Origin: Streptomyces sp. CG1
Lineage (GTDB): Bacteria; Actinomycetota; Actinomycetes; Streptomycetales; Streptomycetaceae
Assembly: GCF_041080625.1 (NCBI RefSeq)
Contig: NZ_CP163518.1
Coordinates: 9,169,501-9,233,500, forward strand
Reading direction: 5' to 3'
Length of the DNA stretch: 64,000 nt
In this document: piece by piece, positions 18,242-27,040 of the stretch
How positions within the stretch are numbered: the stretch's first letter is position 1
How the letters are laid out: the number at the start of each line of letters is the position of its first letter
Notes under the pieces: generated by a model
The model's database searches: none
Told to the model about the DNA's origin: nothing
The model's input: the letters and a program-made list of their open reading frames with translations, nothing else
Translations under genes and position numbers: made by a program

Positions 18242-19159
18242 ATGACGTCACAGAGCGATGCGGTGGACGTGCTGGTGCTGGGTGGCGCGGGGGTGGACAC
18301 GATCATCCAGGTCCCCGCACTGCCGCTCCCGTACGCCGACAGCTACATGATCGACACCGGGATCCGCACCCGGGCCGGGCAGACCGGCGACTTCGTTGCG
18401 CTGGGTCTCGCCGCCCTCGGTCTGCGCACCCACCATCTCGACCTGCTCGGCGACGACCCCGAGGGCGACCTCGTGCGGGCCCTGCACCGAGAGCACGGCA
18501 TCGGACTCACCGCGCTTCCACAGCCCGCCGGGACCAAGCGGGCGGTCAACCTCGTCGGCCCGGACGGCCGCCGTCTGTCCCTGTACGACACCAGCCGCGC
18601 CCGCCCCGGCGACCGCTTCCCGCCGGAGACGCTGCGCATGCTGGCCGGGGCGAGCCGGCACGTGCATGTGACGATCACCCAGCCCTGCGCCGAGGCGCTC
18701 ACGGTGCTGACCGCCATGGGCGTCCCGCTGTCCACGGATCTGCACGACTGGGACGGCGAGAATCCGTACCACGAACCGTTCGCGTACGCGGCGGACGTGG
18801 TCTTCCTGTCGGCCGCCGCGCTGACCGACCCCGAGCGGACCCTGCGCCGCATCGCCGAGCGGGGCCGGGCCCAGGCCGTCGTCGCCACCGCCGGAGCCGA
18901 GGGCGCGTATCTGCTGGCCGACGGCGAGCTGACCCGCGTACCCGTGGCGTCGCCGCCCGCACCGGTGGTGGACTCCAACGGCGCGGGCGACGCCTTCGCC
19001 GCCGCGTTCCTCTACGGCCGGCTCAACGGCGAGCCGCCCGAGAGCTGCGCCCGCTACGGCGCGATCGCGGGCGCGTACGCCTGCACGGTCCCGGCCTCCC
19101 GAACGCAGTCGATAGGCCGGGACGAGCTGCTCGAGCGGGCGGCCGAACCGAGACCCTAG
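18242..19159 (+). CDS. PfkB-family carbohydrate kinase (ribokinase-like)
   Basis: The 305-residue kinase has the PfkB N-terminal strand (DVLVLGGAGVDTIIQV), the substrate motif region GQTGDFVALGLAALG, and the catalytic signature DSNGAGDAFAAAF whose second Asp is the base. It phosphorylates a sugar or nucleoside with ATP; the substrate is unclear because the ribokinase and adenosine kinase markers are mixed. The ATG at 18242 has GGGAGG 6-10 nt upstream. The frame is also open from the ATG at 18170, which would add the 24-residue macrodomain-like extension and place the gene directly under the DNA-damage promoter. Confidence 0.87.
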   Translation: MTSQSDAVDVLVLGGAGVDTIIQVPALPLPYADSYMIDTGIRTRAGQTGDFVALGLAALGLRTHHLDLLGDDPEGDLVRALHREHGIGLTALPQPAGTKRAVNLVGPDGRRLSLYDTSRARPGDRFPPETLRMLAGASRHVHVTITQPCAEALTVLTAMGVPLSTDLHDWDGENPYHEPFAYAADVVFLSAAALTDPERTLRRIAERGRAQAVVATAGAEGAYLLADGELTRVPVASPPAPVVDSNGAGDAFAAAFLYGRLNGEPPESCARYGAIAGAYACTVPASRTQSIGRDELLERAAEPRP

Positions 19160-19171
19160 CCCGCAGCGGGG

Positions 19172-20686
19172 TCAGCGACCCTGTGTCTCCCGTCCGGACT
19201 CCTGGCCGTCGCGGGCCGCCTCGATCTTCTTCCACGACTTCGGCTGGGCCACCTTCGCGCTCGCCCTCGCCAGGGACGCGGCGCCCCCCGCGGACGCGGC
19301 CGGCTTCGACGGCTGGAACAGCCAGGTGTCGAACAGTGAGGCAAGCGGCTTGCCGGAGACCTGCTCCGCGTACCGCTCGAAGTCGGCCACCGAGGCGTTG
19401 CCGTACGCGTGCTCCTGCGGCCAGCCCTTCAGGATGGCGAAGAACGCGTCGTCACCGACCGCCTTGCGCAGCGCCTGGATGGCCAGGGCACCCCGGTCGT
19501 AGACCGCGCCGTCGAACTGCTTGTCCGGGCCGGGGTCGCCGGGCTTGACCGTCCAGAACGGGTCGTCGGCCGGATGCGAGGCGTACACATAGTCGGCCAG
19601 CTCCTGCGTGGTGCCCTCGCCCTCGTGCTCGGACCACAGCCACTGCGCGTACGTCGCGAAGCCCTCGTTGATCCAGATGTCCTTCCAGCCCTTCAGCGAC
19701 ACATCGTCGCCGTACCACTGGTGGGCCAGTTCGTGCACGACCACCGAGGTGTTGGAGCCCTTGGCGAACTGCTTCGGGCTGTAGTAGACGCGGGTCTGGG
19801 TCTCCAGCGCGTACCCGGTGGTGGTGTTCGGCACATATCCGCCGACCGTGCTGAACGGATACGGCCCGAAGTAGTTGCTCAGCCAGTCGACGATCTCCCC
19901 GGTGCGCTCCACGCTCGCCCGCGCGGCCCCGTCGTTGTCGCCGAGGTCCTTGCTGTAGGCGTTGATGACCGGCACCCCGCCGTCGGAGGTGCCCGTGGTG
20001 ATGTCGAACCTGCCGATGGCGAGGGTGGCCAGATAGGTCGCCTGCGGCTTGTTCTGCCGCCAGCTGTAGCGGGTCCAGCCCAGCTTCGAACTGGTCGACT
20101 GCAGCGTGCCGTTGGAGATGGCCTGGGTGCCGTCCGGCACGGCCACCGACACGTCGTAGGTGGCCTTGTCGCTCGGGTGGTCGTTGCTCGGGAACCACCA
20201 CCAGGCGGCCTCGGGCTCGTCGGCGGCCACCGCGCCGTCGGGCGTGCGGTGCCAGCTGTTGAACCCGTAGGCGCTCTTCGTCGACGGCACCCCGCTGTAG
20301 CGGACGACGACCGTGATCGGCGTGCCCTGGGCCAGCGGCGTCTTCGGCGTGATCACCAGCTCGTGCTGCTGGGAGTGCGTGAAGGCGGCCTTGGCACCGT
20401 TGACCCGCACCTCGCTGACGTCCAGCAGGAAGTCCAGGTCGAAGCTGGACAGGTCCTGCGTGGTCTTCGCCAGGATCGTCGCCGTGCCCTGCAGCTCGTC
20501 CGTCTTCGGCTGGTACTGGAGCCTCAGGTCGTAGTGCGAGACGTCGTAGCCGCCGTTGCCGTAGTACGGGTAGTAGGGGTCGCCGATGCCCGGCGCGCCG
20601 GGAGAGTAGCTCGCGGCCGATGCCGGGATCGCCAGCAGGAGGGAAGCCGCCGCGAGCGCGCCCGGCGCGATGATTCTGCGGTGCAC
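19172..20686 (-). CDS. Secreted M1-family metallopeptidase (aminopeptidase)
   Basis: The 504-residue protein starts with a signal peptide (MHRRIIAPGALAAASLLLAIPASAA). The zinc site is HELAH with His318, Glu319 and His322, followed 18 residues after the motif by Glu341 in WINEGFATY, the exact M1 spacing. The beta-sandwich N-terminal domain begins at YDVSHYDLRLQY. It lacks the long ERAP-like C-terminal domain, as in short bacterial secreted M1 enzymes. The start is a GTG at 20686 with GGAG upstream. It should release N-terminal residues from peptides outside the cell. It diverges from the S15 peptidase gene. Confidence 0.92.
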   Translation of the reverse strand: MHRRIIAPGALAAASLLLAIPASAASYSPGAPGIGDPYYPYYGNGGYDVSHYDLRLQYQPKTDELQGTATILAKTTQDLSSFDLDFLLDVSEVRVNGAKAAFTHSQQHELVITPKTPLAQGTPITVVVRYSGVPSTKSAYGFNSWHRTPDGAVAADEPEAAWWWFPSNDHPSDKATYDVSVAVPDGTQAISNGTLQSTSSKLGWTRYSWRQNKPQATYLATLAIGRFDITTGTSDGGVPVINAYSKDLGDNDGAARASVERTGEIVDWLSNYFGPYPFSTVGGYVPNTTTGYALETQTRVYYSPKQFAKGSNTSVVVHELAHQWYGDDVSLKGWKDIWINEGFATYAQWLWSEHEGEGTTQELADYVYASHPADDPFWTVKPGDPGPDKQFDGAVYDRGALAIQALRKAVGDDAFFAILKGWPQEHAYGNASVADFERYAEQVSGKPLASLFDTWLFQPSKPAASAGGAASLARASAKVAQPKSWKKIEAARDGQESGRETQGR

Positions 20687-20872
20687 GTAAGCTCCAAGTC
20701 GTCTGGACTTCGGGTCCGTTCGGAGAACTCTGTACGGAGCCTATTCAGTCCCTGTGGCCCCTGACCTGTCCATGGCCCCTGCTGCCACACGATCGCCATT
20801 CAGCCGTCATGAGTCCGCGTGCCTCCGTAAAGTCCTCTTCTGTACGGGAGTTCACCGGGGTACCGTCCGCGC

Positions 20873-22849
20873 ATGCCGATTCGCACCCTCATCCGCAGGC
20901 GCCTCACGATCCGGAGAGCGTTCGCGACAGCGGTCGTCGCCATCCTGACGGCCGCCTTCCTCACCCCGGCCGCCGCGCAGGCCACCCCCCACCAGAGCCG
21001 GCCGGCCCGCGAGAGCCGGCCCGTCTACTCCTACGCCCACGCCATCCGTGAGTCCGTCTGGGTCGACACCGGTCTCGACAAGGACGGCGACGGGAAGGCA
21101 GACCGCGTCGCCGCCGACATCGTCCGGCCCGCCGAACCAGCCTCCCAGGGCCGCAAGGTGCCCGTCATCATGGACGCGAGCCCCTACTACTCCTGCTGCG
21201 GACGCGGCAACGAGAGCCAGGTCAAGACGTACGACGCGCAGGGTCACGTCGTCCAGATGCCGCTGTTCTACGACAACTACTTCGTGCCCCGCGGCTACGC
21301 CTTCGTCGGTGTCGACCTCGCCGGCACCAACCGCTCCGACGGCTGCGTCGACGTCGGCGGCCGCTCCGACGTCCAGTCCGCCAAGGCTGTCATCGACTGG
21401 CTGAACGGCCGCGCCACGGCGTACACGAGCCGGACCGGGACGAAGACCGTCAAAGCCACCTGGACCAACGGCAGAACGGGCATGATCGGCAAGAGCTGGG
21501 ACGCCACGATCGCCAACGGCGTCGCCGCCACCGGCGTCAACGGCCTGAAGACCATCGTCCCGATCAGCGGCATCTCCTCCTGGTACGACTACTACTTCGC
21601 GCAGGGCGCCCCGCTGTCCGATGCCGGCCCCGCCGGCCTCGCCGGCTACGTCGAGAGCGACGCGGCGCACGCCCACTGCGCGGCCGTACAGAAGGCCCTC
21701 ACCGACGGCAGCCCGCGCAGTGGCGACTGGACCCCGCTGTGGACCGAGCGGAACTACGTCCAGGACGCGGCGAAGGTGCGGGCCAGCGTGTTCCTGGTGC
21801 ACGGCATGCAGGACCTCAACGTCCGCACCAAGCACTTCGGCCAGTGGTGGGACGCCCTCGCCAGGCACGGCGTGGAGCGGAAGATCTGGCTGTCGCAGAC
21901 CGGGCACGTCGACCCCTTCGACTACCGGCGCGGCGCCTGGGTCGACACTCTGCACCGCTGGTTCGACCATGAACTCCTCGGCTACGACAACGGCATCGAC
22001 CGCGAGCCGATGGCCGACATCGAACGCCACCCCGACCAGTGGGTCACCTCCCCGGTCTGGCCGCCGCAGGCCACCAGCAGCACCGTCCTGCACCCGGCCC
22101 CCGGCACCAAGGCCGGCGTCGGCACGCTCGGTCTGCGCCCCGCCACCGGCACCGAGACCTTCACGGACGACCCGAGACTGAGCGAGACCGACTGGGCCGC
22201 GCATCTGACCACATCCGGTCCCGAGAAGTCCGGTTTCCTGACCGCACCGCTCACCCATGACCTGCGGCTGTCCGGCTCGTCCACGGTGACGGTGACCGCG
22301 ACCCCGACCACCACGTCGGCCCATCTGTCCGCCGTCCTGGTCGACCTCGGCCCCGACACCATCCGCGACTACGCCGACAGTGCCGAGGGCATCACCACGC
22401 TCACCGACCGCACCTGCTGGGGCGAGAGCACGGCCGGGGACAGCGCCTGTTTCAAGGAGACCAAGGCCAGGACGGCCAAGGTCGACTACACGGTGTTCAG
22501 CCGCGGCTGGGCCGACCTCGGCCACTACGCCTCCCCGGACAAGGGCGTTCCACTCACCCCGGGCAAGGCGTACACGATGACTCTCCGTCTGGCGGCCACC
22601 GACCATGTCGTCCCCAAGGGGCACCGGCTGGCCCTGATCATCGCGGGCACGGACAAGGACCTCATCGACCCGCCCGCCTCGAAGCCGACGCTCACGGTCG
22701 ATCTCTCCGGTACGACGGCCGCCCTTCCGCTGGTCGGCGGCGCGTCGGCGTTCACCCACGCCACGTCCGGCACGGTGGCTACGGCGCCTGCGCCCGGCAC
22801 CCTGGAAGGGGTTCGCGTGCCCAGCGCGGTGCGGCGCATCCCGATGTAG
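20873..22849 (+). CDS. Secreted X-Pro dipeptidyl-peptidase / CocE-NonD family hydrolase (S15)
   Basis: The 658-residue protein has a signal peptide to about residue 36 (IRRAFATAVVAILTAAFLTPAAAQA). The alpha/beta hydrolase domain carries nucleophile Ser208 in GKSWDAT, the Asp region VHGMQDLNV and the His of TGHVDPFD. A C-terminal jelly-roll domain (SSTVTVTATPTTT) completes the S15/CocE architecture. It probably removes X-Pro dipeptides from secreted peptides, alongside the M1 enzyme next door. The ATG has no ribosome-binding site but lies 7 bp after TACCGT, so the transcript may be leaderless. Confidence 0.92.
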   Translation: MPIRTLIRRRLTIRRAFATAVVAILTAAFLTPAAAQATPHQSRPARESRPVYSYAHAIRESVWVDTGLDKDGDGKADRVAADIVRPAEPASQGRKVPVIMDASPYYSCCGRGNESQVKTYDAQGHVVQMPLFYDNYFVPRGYAFVGVDLAGTNRSDGCVDVGGRSDVQSAKAVIDWLNGRATAYTSRTGTKTVKATWTNGRTGMIGKSWDATIANGVAATGVNGLKTIVPISGISSWYDYYFAQGAPLSDAGPAGLAGYVESDAAHAHCAAVQKALTDGSPRSGDWTPLWTERNYVQDAAKVRASVFLVHGMQDLNVRTKHFGQWWDALARHGVERKIWLSQTGHVDPFDYRRGAWVDTLHRWFDHELLGYDNGIDREPMADIERHPDQWVTSPVWPPQATSSTVLHPAPGTKAGVGTLGLRPATGTETFTDDPRLSETDWAAHLTTSGPEKSGFLTAPLTHDLRLSGSSTVTVTATPTTTSAHLSAVLVDLGPDTIRDYADSAEGITTLTDRTCWGESTAGDSACFKETKARTAKVDYTVFSRGWADLGHYASPDKGVPLTPGKAYTMTLRLAATDHVVPKGHRLALIIAGTDKDLIDPPASKPTLTVDLSGTTAALPLVGGASAFTHATSGTVATAPAPGTLEGVRVPSAVRRIPM

Positions 22850-22882
22850 TCGCTGTGCGGCCCGAGGGTGGGGGCACTTGGT

Positions 22883-23010
22883 CGTTGCCGGGTGCGGGTG
22901 CGTCGTGGCTGGTCGCTCCCCCAAGTTCTCGGCTTGGCTCGAACCCGGGGGGACCCCCATCGCGGCGGAGCCGCATATCGAAACAGCCCCGCGCCTCTTG
23001 GGGAACTGCC
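22883..23010. repeat. Dispersed Streptomyces intergenic repeat, copy A
   Basis: The element has G-rich GCGGGTGCGTCG and TGGCTGGTCGC blocks, then CTCCCCCAA with GGGGGGACCCCCATC, then GCGGCGGAGCCGCA leading to ACAGCCCCGCGCC. Parts of it recur at 25228-25269 and at 27004-27036. It fills most of the gap between the S15 peptidase and the oxidase. Such short, non-coding, structured repeats are scattered between genes in many Streptomyces chromosomes. Confidence 0.6.
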
Positions 23011-23079
23011 GTGCCGTCGGCCTGACAGCGCCGGTGAGCGCCCCCAACCCCTGCCCCAAGCCGCAGCACAGGGCGCTTC

Positions 23080-24018
23080 TCAGGCGGCCGGGAACGCCAG
23101 CCCGGCCGCCTCGCGCGCACACCCCCACGCCACCGTGATCCCGGCCCCGCCGTGCCCGTAGTTGTGCACCAGCACGCGGCCGTCCGGCAGGGACTGCCGT
23201 TCCAGTCGTACGACGTCGCGGGCCGGGCGCAGGCCCACGCGGTGGGCCAGGACCCGCGCGCCCGCGATCTCCGGGCGGATCTCCGCACAGCGGGCGACGA
23301 TCGCCGTCGCGGTGGCCGGATCCGGCTCCGGGGACCAGGCGTCCTCCTCCGCCGTACCGCCGAGCAGCAGCCCGCCCGGCTGTGGGATGAAGTACGTGGA
23401 GGCGGCGGAGGCGTGGGCGACGGAGCCGAACCAGGTCGTGATGCCCGGGTTCGCCACGACCACCAGTTGTCCGCGCACCGGACGCACCGCCGGGTCCGGG
23501 ACCAGCGAACGCGCGCCCAGCCCCGTGCAGTTGACCACGACCGGCGCCGGCACGGCGGCGAGGTCGGGCACCTCACGGATCTCCACCGCACCGCCCGCCT
23601 TGGCCAGCCGCTCCCGCAGCCATGCCAGATGCACCGGCATGTCGATCACCGGGAGCCGCGCCGCCACCCCGTCGGCCACCGCCCGCAGGCTCGCCACCTG
23701 GCCCGCCCACGCGCCCAGTTCGTCCAGCCGGATCCCCTGCTGTACACCGTCGACCAGGCGTACGCCCGTCTCCTCGGGCCGGTCCGCCAACTCCTCGTAG
23801 ACGGCCAGGGACGCCAGCGCCCACGCGCCGACCAGGGGCTCGGGTTCGATGCGGTACGGCCACCACAGGCCGCCGGCGACCGCCGAGGTCGTACGCTCGG
23901 CGGGCTCCCGCGCCCAGACCCGTACCCGCCGACCGGACTCGGCCAGCACCACGGCCGTCGTCAGCCCGGCGACCCCGCTCCCGACCACGATCACTTCGTC
24001 ATTCGGCTCGCTGTCCAC
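23080..24018 (-). CDS. FAD-dependent D-amino-acid oxidase family protein
   Basis: The 312-residue flavoprotein has the dinucleotide-binding motif VIVVGSGVAGLTTAVVLAESG at residues 9-29. Other DAO-family markers follow: the AGGLWWPY segment, NCTGLGARSL, and the C-terminal FAD signature HNYGHGGAGITVAWGCA. It should oxidise a D-amino acid or related amine to an imino acid with O2. The length (about 310-345 in the family) is normal. The start is a GTG at 24018 with no strong ribosome-binding site. Substrate specificity is not readable. Confidence 0.9.
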   Translation of the reverse strand: MDSEPNDEVIVVGSGVAGLTTAVVLAESGRRVRVWAREPAERTTSAVAGGLWWPYRIEPEPLVGAWALASLAVYEELADRPEETGVRLVDGVQQGIRLDELGAWAGQVASLRAVADGVAARLPVIDMPVHLAWLRERLAKAGGAVEIREVPDLAAVPAPVVVNCTGLGARSLVPDPAVRPVRGQLVVVANPGITTWFGSVAHASAASTYFIPQPGGLLLGGTAEEDAWSPEPDPATATAIVARCAEIRPEIAGARVLAHRVGLRPARDVVRLERQSLPDGRVLVHNYGHGGAGITVAWGCAREAAGLAFPAA

Positions 24019-24094
24019 GCCAGGACGATAGCTGTGTCCGGACGAGTCTCTCCCGGTGCGCTCAGATTCGTACCGGCGTGGGGATACTCACAGC

Positions 24095-25120
24095 ATGTCT
24101 GCCGCATACGCGACCTTCGGCCTGGCTCCGGCGATCCGTGCCGGCGGTGTGCTCGCCGACGGCGGCTACCAGGTCCACCGCGACTTCGTGGACTTCGTCG
24201 TGGACGGCCGTCCGCTGCTCTTCCAGCTCTCCGACCTGGACGCCGTCTCCCCGCTCGCCTCGGACGTCCCGCCCGCCATCTTCACGGAACAGGTGCGCGC
24301 GCTGCTGCTGGAGGCCGACCCACCGCTCCCGGACGGCCGGTTCGTCATCTACGGCTGCCCCGAGTGCGCAGACCTGGGCTGCGGGGCGGTCACCGCCGTC
24401 ATCGAGCGTGACGGTGAGGACTACGTCTGGCGGGATTTCGCCTGGCAGACGGACGAACACGCCGACCTGGAACTCAACGGCTACCAGGGCGTGGGGCCGT
24501 TCCGCTTCCACGGTGCCGAATACCGCGCCGCCCTGACCTCCCTGCGCGAGGGCCCGCCCCGCCGCCGCGTGCTGCTGATCGGCGCCCGGGTCGCGGTCCT
24601 GGCCAAGCTGGCCGCCGCGCTGCGCACCATCGGCATCGGCGCCGACATCACCCAGGACGCCCGCGCCGTCCCCGCCGAGGAACTGCGCGGCTACGGCGCG
24701 GTGGCCTTCGGCCGCGCCGTCGGCGAGGCCGAACGGGTCGCCGTACTGCAGGCCTTCGAGCACGCCGGGGTCGAGGTCGCCAGGGTGGACGGCCTGGCCC
24801 CGATCGTGCCGTTGCTCGTCGCCCAGATCGAGCACGCCCTGGACCGCAGCCCGCACGCGCAGCGCCGGCTCACCACGCTGGCCGCCGCCGACGGTGCCGC
24901 GGAGATCGAGGTGACGTCGGCGTGCCGGGTGCGGATCACCGCCTACCGCCTCGACCGGCTCTACCGCACCCACGTCCGCGAGGTCTTCGACGGCGTCCTG
25001 GAGCCCGGCCGACACCGCGTCCCGCTGGATCCGCGGGCGGTCAAGGGGGAGGCGTACGTCGTCGCCCGTACGACGGGAGGGGTGCTCGCGGCACCCGTCA
25101 CCGGCGGGAGACGCGGCTGA
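24095..25120 (+). CDS. Unrecognised protein with Cys cluster and Rossmann-like half
   Basis: I do not recognise this 341-residue protein. Residues 1-155 form an acidic beta-rich domain with the cluster YGCPECADLGCGAV (Cys88, Cys91, Cys96), which could hold zinc or an iron-sulfur centre. Residues about 165-270 look like a nucleotide-fold unit (RRRVLLIGARVAVLAKLAAAL, then YGAVAFGRAVGEAER). The tail is a beta-strand-rich domain (RVRITAYRLDRLYRTHVREVF). Streptomyces homologues are often labelled oxidoreductase. GATACT lies 6 bp before the ATG and there is no ribosome-binding site, so a leaderless transcript is likely. It diverges from the oxidase gene. Confidence 0.7.
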   Translation: MSAAYATFGLAPAIRAGGVLADGGYQVHRDFVDFVVDGRPLLFQLSDLDAVSPLASDVPPAIFTEQVRALLLEADPPLPDGRFVIYGCPECADLGCGAVTAVIERDGEDYVWRDFAWQTDEHADLELNGYQGVGPFRFHGAEYRAALTSLREGPPRRRVLLIGARVAVLAKLAAALRTIGIGADITQDARAVPAEELRGYGAVAFGRAVGEAERVAVLQAFEHAGVEVARVDGLAPIVPLLVAQIEHALDRSPHAQRRLTTLAAADGAAEIEVTSACRVRITAYRLDRLYRTHVREVFDGVLEPGRHRVPLDPRAVKGEAYVVARTTGGVLAAPVTGGRRG

Positions 25121-25170
25121 GGCGCCGGCACAGGGCCCACGTACATTCGGTACGACGGCCCCGGGCCCGG

Positions 25171-25276
25171 CACCCCAGCCTTCGGCCGGGGGAACCCCCG
25201 GAGTACGCACCTACGGCATGCATCAGCCTCCCCCACGCTCGTACAGACTCGCGCGGGGGCACCCCCATCCCGGCGG
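25171..25276. repeat. Dispersed repeat, copy B
   Basis: CTCCCCCACGCTC and GCGGGGGCACCCCCATC (25228-25269) match the middle part of copy A. A shorter similar unit, CCTTCGGCCGGGGGAACCCCC, overlaps 25179-25200. The stretch lies between the unrecognised protein and the second ABC-F gene and contains no gene. Confidence 0.5.
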
Positions 25277-25342
25277 GCGCGCGGCCCGCCCTCCGGGCGG
25301 ACGACGGGAGTTTCGACGACAGGGCCTAGGATCGGCGTCCTG

Positions 25343-26983
25343 ATGACTGCCACCCTCGTCGCCAAGAACCTCGCCGCCGGGCACGGCGACCGTTCCCTGT
25401 TCTCCGGGCTCGACCTCGTCGTCGCGCCCGGCGACGTGATCGGTCTCGTCGGTGCCAACGGCGCGGGCAAGTCCACCCTGCTGCGGCTGCTCGCCGGACT
25501 GACCCCGCCCGAACAGGGCGAGCTGCGGCTGTCCCCGCCGGCCGCGACCGTCGGCCATCTGCCGCAGGAGCCGGAGCGCAGGCCCGGGGAGACCGTCCGG
25601 GAGTTCCTGGCCCGCCGCACCGGCGTCGCCGAGGCACAGCGCGTCATGGACGAGGCCACCCAGGCCCTGGTCGAGGGCGCGCCCGGCGCCGACGACGCCT
25701 ATGCGACCGGCCTGGAGCGCTGGCTCGGCCTCGGCGGCGCCGACCTGGACGAGCGCGCGGAGGAAGTCGCCGACTCCCTCGGCCTCGCCGTCGGGCTGGA
25801 CCAGGCGATGACCGCCCTCTCCGGCGGCCAGGCCGCCCGCGCGGGCCTCGCCTCCCTCCTCCTCTCCCGCTACGACGTCTTCCTCCTGGACGAGCCCACC
25901 AACGACCTCGACCTCGACGGCCTGGAGCGCCTGGAACGCTTCGTCACCGGCCTGCGCGCCGGCACGGTCGTCGTCAGCCACGACCGCGAGTTCCTGACCC
26001 GCACGGTCACCAAGGTCCTCGAACTCGACCTCGCCCAGCGGCAGATCAACCTCTACGGCGGCGGCTACGAGGCCTACCTCGAGGAACGCGATGTCGCCCG
26101 TCGGCACGCCCGCGAGGACTACGAGGAGTACGCCGACAAGCGGGCCGTCCTCCAGGACCGTGCGCAGATGCAGCGGGCCTGGATGGACAAGGGCGTGAAG
26201 AACGCCCGGCGCAAGGCGGGCAACGACAACGACAAGATCGGCCGCAAGTTCCGCAGCGAGGCCAGCGAGAAGCAGGCCGCCAAGGCCCGGCAGACCCAGC
26301 GCATGATCGAGCGGCTGGAGGTGGTCGAGGAGCCGCGCAAGGAGTGGGAGCTGCGCATGGAGATCGCCGCCGCCGCGCGTTCCGGCGCGGTCGTGGCGAC
26401 CCTGCGCGACGCGGAGGTCCGGCGCGGCGGCTTCACCCTCGGCCCGGCGTCCCTGCAGATCGACTGGGCGGACCGGGTCGCGATCACCGGGGCCAACGGC
26501 GCCGGCAAGTCCACCCTGCTCGGCGCGCTGCTCGGCCGGATCCCGCTGGCCTCGGGACACGCGGTGCTCGGCTCCGGAGTCCTGGTCGGCGAGGTCGACC
26601 AGGCCCGCAAGCTGTTCCACGGCACCGAGACCCTGCTGGACGCGTTCTGCGCGGCCGTCCCCGAGACCGAGCCGGCCGACGTCCGTACCCTGCTCGCCAA
26701 GTTCGGCCTGAAGTCCGACCATGTCCTGCGCCCGGCCGCGACGCTCTCCCCGGGCGAACGCACCCGCGCCGCCCTGGCCCTGCTCCAGGGCCGGGGCGTC
26801 AACCTCCTGGTCCTGGACGAGCCGACGAACCACCTCGACCTGCCCGCCATCGAACAACTGGAGTCCGCCCTCGACTCCTACGAGGGCACGCTGCTCCTGG
26901 TCACCCACGACCGCCGCATGCTGGAAGCGGTCCGGGTGAGCCGGCGGCTGGAGGTGGCGGACGGGAAGGTGACCGAGCGGTAA
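25343..26983 (+). CDS. ABC-F family ATPase (housekeeping or translation-factor type)
   Basis: The 546-residue soluble protein has two ABC domains with Walker A GANGAGKST twice, signatures LSGGQ and LSPGE, and Walker B LLDEPTNDLD and LVLDEPTNHLD. The linker (residues about 240-340, with KNARRKAGNDNDKIGRKF) is the P-site-reaching tip of ABC-F proteins. The signature glutamate of the second domain (SPGER) is typical. TAGGAT stands 11 bp before the ATG and no ribosome-binding site is seen. It differs strongly from the ABC-F at 4078-5694, so the two are not recent duplicates. A ribosome-associated role is expected. Confidence 0.9.
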   Translation: MTATLVAKNLAAGHGDRSLFSGLDLVVAPGDVIGLVGANGAGKSTLLRLLAGLTPPEQGELRLSPPAATVGHLPQEPERRPGETVREFLARRTGVAEAQRVMDEATQALVEGAPGADDAYATGLERWLGLGGADLDERAEEVADSLGLAVGLDQAMTALSGGQAARAGLASLLLSRYDVFLLDEPTNDLDLDGLERLERFVTGLRAGTVVVSHDREFLTRTVTKVLELDLAQRQINLYGGGYEAYLEERDVARRHAREDYEEYADKRAVLQDRAQMQRAWMDKGVKNARRKAGNDNDKIGRKFRSEASEKQAAKARQTQRMIERLEVVEEPRKEWELRMEIAAAARSGAVVATLRDAEVRRGGFTLGPASLQIDWADRVAITGANGAGKSTLLGALLGRIPLASGHAVLGSGVLVGEVDQARKLFHGTETLLDAFCAAVPETEPADVRTLLAKFGLKSDHVLRPAATLSPGERTRAALALLQGRGVNLLVLDEPTNHLDLPAIEQLESALDSYEGTLLLVTHDRRMLEAVRVSRRLEVADGKVTER

Positions 26984-27003
26984 CGCACCGCCGGCCGCGT
27001 CCG

Positions 27004-27036
27004 CGCGGCGGAGCCGCACACAGAGACAGCCCTGCG
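27004..27036. repeat. Dispersed repeat, copy C
   Basis: GCGGCGGAGCCGCA followed by GACAGCCCTGCGC matches the 3' part of copy A at 22962-22993 with few changes. It lies between two convergent genes, immediately next to the stop codon of the DinB-family gene. Confidence 0.5.
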
Positions 27037-27040
27037 CTCC

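Noticed and set aside
22850..23079. CRISPR-like or tRNA-like structure in the repeat-rich gap
   Set aside because: No regular repeat-spacer pattern and no cloverleaf; it is a dispersed repeat.
25171..25276. Possible small gene between the unrecognised protein and the second ABC-F gene
   Set aside because: The region is composed of repeat modules shared with another intergenic gap.
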